A DNA stretch of 64,000 nt from Nostoc sp. FACHB-973 (GTDB lineage Bacteria; Cyanobacteriota; Cyanobacteriia; Cyanobacteriales; Nostocaceae). A program made the position numbers and the translations under genes. A model generated the notes under the pieces. That model worked only from the letters and a program-made list of their open reading frames with translations. It was not told the origin of the DNA and did no database searches. The stretch covers positions 1 to 64,000 of the forward strand of contig NZ_JACJSJ010000016.1 in assembly GCF_014698115.1 (NCBI RefSeq), read 5' to 3'. Shown here in pieces: positions 61,709 through 64,000 of this stretch (positions are counted from its first letter, which is position 1; each line of letters opens with the position of its first letter).

Positions 61709-62181
61709 GACTTCAAAAAATAACTTTGAAAAAGAATTCAGAATTCAGAATGGGCTACGCCCCGTTGCGCTAACAGAAGTAAAACAGGCTTTACGCCAGG
61801 GTTTGAGAGGAATATTTGTGTACTTCGCTTTTCTTGAAATCTGGTGTAAGTTTTCATTTAAATCGCAGATGTTTTGAGGGCACAGCATTGCTGTGCCCCT
61901 ACAGCATAGGGTATCTACCTGAAAATAACTGTCAGTAAAAATCCCGGTTAGTTTGATAGAAAGATTTTACTAAATATATTCTATTTGTATACAATCAAAT
62001 TGTAAAATTTTACTTAATTAAATGTAAATTTATACAACAATTAAACAAACAAATACTCTTATTAGCACTCAAATATAACAATCACAAGTAGAGAATTGAA
62101 AACCACAGAACCCCGACTTTTTTAAAAGTTAGGGTTCTTGTTGATAAATAATTTAATTTTTGCAGGCGATCGCTACTTAAC
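61709..62181. other. Intergenic region with repeats
   Basis: About 470 bases. GAATTCAGAATTCAGAAT repeats (61734-61751), GGCTACGCC/CGCTAACAGAAG Nostoc-type units (61752-61780), a palindrome GGGCACAGCATTGCTGTGCCC (61878-61898), and an A/T-rich part. An imperfect ACCCCGACTTTTTT...AAAGTTAGGGT stem lies at about 62109-62133, possibly a terminator for the minus-strand gene beyond. No gene. Confidence 0.6.
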
Positions 62182-62544
62182 TTACTTCACTTCATTCGGT
62201 TCAAACTTTGTCACTTTACCTTTCTTAATAGCGACAATTACATCATAAGTTGAACAGTAAGAAAATGTAACATCATTAGCTTTGTTGTAAAGATTAACTA
62301 CATGACCTGCTCCACCTGGTTGGATACCAATTGGCTCTAGGTCACCAAAAAAGAAACGACGCAGTTGATCGCCACTACCAAATTGACCTTTACTCTTAGT
62401 GAGCAAGTCTAGCTTTTGTGAGATAGAGAATTCTTCAGCTGCTGATGCTTGAACTAATGAGGGATTAATCGCCTTGAGTGGCGCATCCCAAACTGTGAAA
62501 AAACCAACCAAAGCTACACTTGTAAGTAGTGGTGCGAGTTTCAT
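62182..62544 (-). CDS. Small secreted protein of unknown function
   Basis: A 120-residue protein with a signal peptide (LLTSVALVGFFTVWDAPLKA) and a probable cleavage near ASAAEE (about residue 35). The mature part has one Cys (FSYCSTYDVIVAIKKGKVTKFEPNEVK) and no family I recognise. ATG 62544 is preceded by the Shine-Dalgarno AGGAG (62553-62557), which supports it. It stands alone on the minus strand. Likely periplasmic. Confidence 0.75.
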   Translation of the reverse strand: MKLAPLLTSVALVGFFTVWDAPLKAINPSLVQASAAEEFSISQKLDLLTKSKGQFGSGDQLRRFFFGDLEPIGIQPGGAGHVVNLYNKANDVTFSYCSTYDVIVAIKKGKVTKFEPNEVK

Positions 62545-62800
62545 TTGTTACTCCTGAAGTTTGATTTATCCCGAACAACCAAAGCATCGCAGTTGGGACT
62601 GAACCGGAACTGAAACTAAAGCAGTATTTTGATGAATTTATTCCTGAAGAAAATTTAGTGAATTCTCAGCATTTTTTCAGGTAAGAATGGTAGCTGAAAG
62701 TCACAGCATAAATTCAGTATTTTTTCAGCAAAACCTCATTCTGAACTGGAATAGAGCAAATTAATATAATTAACAATGCTTTGATTGCGGTGATGTTATT

Positions 62801-63862
62801 GTGACTAGACCCAACAGACTACCTCGCCTAATTCCGAAAACAATTTCCGGACAAACATATCTCTGGCTAGCAATGCTCATTTTTGCAGCGTCTAATGCAG
62901 TCACCCGCAAGCTTACAGAAATTGGTGCCCAACATTTTATGGGTAGTCGCAATCCGATTTCTTTGTGTAATGTTTTGTTTGTAGGCAACCTGTGTGCCTT
63001 AATACTTCTAATTTTAATCTATGGGCGACAGTGGAACAAAACGACTTTGAAGCAGCTTTCCAAAAAGGATTGGGTCAGTCTAACAGCAGTAGCAATCTTA
63101 TCAGGAGCGATCGCCCCTGGCTTATTTTTCCAAGCACTGGCACTCACAGGGGTGAACAATATTATCTTGATTGGACGCTTAGAACCACCGCTAACTCTGG
63201 CTTTATCGATTTGGTTATTGGGTGAACGGGTACATCTTTGGGAAATTGCAGGAGCGATCGCAGCCTTTGTTGGCGTTATCCTGACTATTATCCTCCAACC
63301 CCCGCAAGAAGCGATGATGAATATGGGAGGTTTGAGTTTAGGTATCGGAGAACTTTTAGCAATAGCAGGATCGGTGGCCATATCTGCTTCTACGATTATT
63401 GCCAAGAAATACCTTTCGCAGATCCCAGTAGGAATCTATAGTATTTTTCGCACTGCACTAGGAACCGTAATCTTTTTCTTTATTGCTTTAGTCCTCTATG
63501 GCAAGGATCATTTTGCTGATGTCCTCTCACCATTTCTCTGGCAGTGGATGTTTTTATATGGTGGGTTGATTGTGGTGGTGGGTCAATCATTCTGGATTAA
63601 AGGCTTGAAAAGTTCCACTGTATCTATGGCTTCCTTAATTGGCTCATTTAGCCCAATTGCAGGCATCCTAGCAGCCTATCTAATTTTAGGTGAAGTTCCT
63701 ACCTTAGCTCAATATATTGGCGGTAGCTTGATTTTAGTAGGCATATTTCTGAGCCACCTTGGCATTAGGCGTAAGACTCATAGCAGAGTTGCCTCTGCCA
63801 AGGTCAATTCTATGCAAGCACAACAACAGGTAGAAAGCAATATGGGATTTAAGGGGATTTGA
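62801..63862 (+). CDS. EamA/DMT-family transporter
   Basis: 353 residues from GTG 62801 (MTRPNRLPRLIPKT). Ten hydrophobic segments in two homologous EamA halves (about 20-155 and 175-310): MLIFAASNAVTRKLTE, GAIAPGLFFQALALTGVNNIILIGRLEPPLTLALSIWLLGERV, and GQSFWIKGLKSSTVSMASLIGSFSPIAGILAAYLILGEVPT. Drug/metabolite transporters of this type export amino acids, nucleotides or other small molecules; the substrate is not predictable. A C-terminal cytoplasmic tail is basic. Monocistronic within the window. Confidence 0.9.
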   Translation: MTRPNRLPRLIPKTISGQTYLWLAMLIFAASNAVTRKLTEIGAQHFMGSRNPISLCNVLFVGNLCALILLILIYGRQWNKTTLKQLSKKDWVSLTAVAILSGAIAPGLFFQALALTGVNNIILIGRLEPPLTLALSIWLLGERVHLWEIAGAIAAFVGVILTIILQPPQEAMMNMGGLSLGIGELLAIAGSVAISASTIIAKKYLSQIPVGIYSIFRTALGTVIFFFIALVLYGKDHFADVLSPFLWQWMFLYGGLIVVVGQSFWIKGLKSSTVSMASLIGSFSPIAGILAAYLILGEVPTLAQYIGGSLILVGIFLSHLGIRRKTHSRVASAKVNSMQAQQQVESNMGFKGI

Positions 63863-64000
63863 AGTTATTGGTCATTGGTCATTTGGCATTTGGCATTGGT
63901 TATTCTCCGTGTCCCCGCGTCTGTCCCCGCGTCTCCCCACCTCCGCACCTCCCCACTCTTCACAGCTGCACCAGCTATGTCAAAATGAAAATACCCGATA
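63863..64000. repeat. Repeat-rich end of the window
   Basis: GGTCATT/GGCATTT heptamer units (63871-63897), then TCCCCGCGTCT direct repeats (63911-63936) and CCTCC/CCCCAC units. No gene starts before the end. Confidence 0.8.

Noticed and set aside
1..64000. tRNA and rRNA genes
   Set aside because: I looked for T-loop patterns (GGTTCGAATCC-like) with matching acceptor stems and for rRNA core sequences and found none convincing.

Overview
The window is chromosomal DNA of a filamentous, probably heterocyst-forming cyanobacterium of the Nostoc group. Supporting signs are the 3' end of psbD (photosystem II D2), very frequent GCGATCGC (HIP1) octamers, heptameric short tandem repeats between genes, an SLH-domain porin, a fused PyrF-PyrE, a DnaB intein, a two-EF-hand CSE-type calcium sensor and an AarF/UbiB kinase. 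I saw no rRNA, tRNA or CRISPR array.

Layout. 1-9.5 kb: psbD end, a strongly structured RNA with its own terminator, pterin dehydratase, porin, a truncated Rrf2 regulator beside cysK, a DnaJ protein, a triple-domain QueD-like protein, and a PrsW protease/methyltransferase pair. 9.6-17 kb: a DUF3352 protein, an insertion-sequence remnant next to a 5'-truncated O-methyltransferase, and an M1 aminopeptidase with HEAT repeats. 17.6-27.2 kb (+): a Wzx/Wzy-type exopolysaccharide cluster (three GT4 glycosyltransferases, Wzc-like tyrosine kinase, Wzy-like polymerase, Wzx-like flippase). 27.5-30.3 kb: UbiB-like kinase, small membrane protein and EF-hand protein. 30.7-40.2 kb (-): a second polysaccharide cluster with four GT-A (DxD) transferases, a GT10 fucosyltransferase-like protein, two GT4 enzymes and an ABC exporter carrying two C-terminal HisKA-like modules. 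40.6-45.8 kb: gloB, rplI, dnaB with a mini-intein, an FKBP isomerase and small proteins.

46.0-51.6 kb holds the most interesting unit: three co-directional genes encoding a probable double winged-helix protein, a large P-loop ATPase, and an 858-residue fusion of a DEDDy 3'-5' exonuclease, a Cas4/RecB-like PD-(D/E)XK nuclease with an apparent Fe-S cysteine set, and an FtsK-type DNA motor. I recognise each part but no described system with this combination. It looks like a DNA-processing, repair or defence machine. 52-64 kb: an MsrP-like molybdopterin lipoprotein, pyrFE, an AI-2E transporter, an MlaD/MlaF pair, threonine aldolase, a VapBC-type pair, a histidine kinase, a small secreted protein and an EamA transporter.

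The second theme is repeats. Two non-autonomous element families occur in two and three copies, a third element occurs once, and small GTAGGGGC/GTAGAGAC palindromes recur at least seven times. Heptamer repeats have entered genes: they form the C-terminal tails of two polysaccharide proteins, interrupt the aminopeptidase in frame, and coincide with the truncated end of the Rrf2 gene. All calls rest on reading the sequence and on family knowledge; no database search was run.
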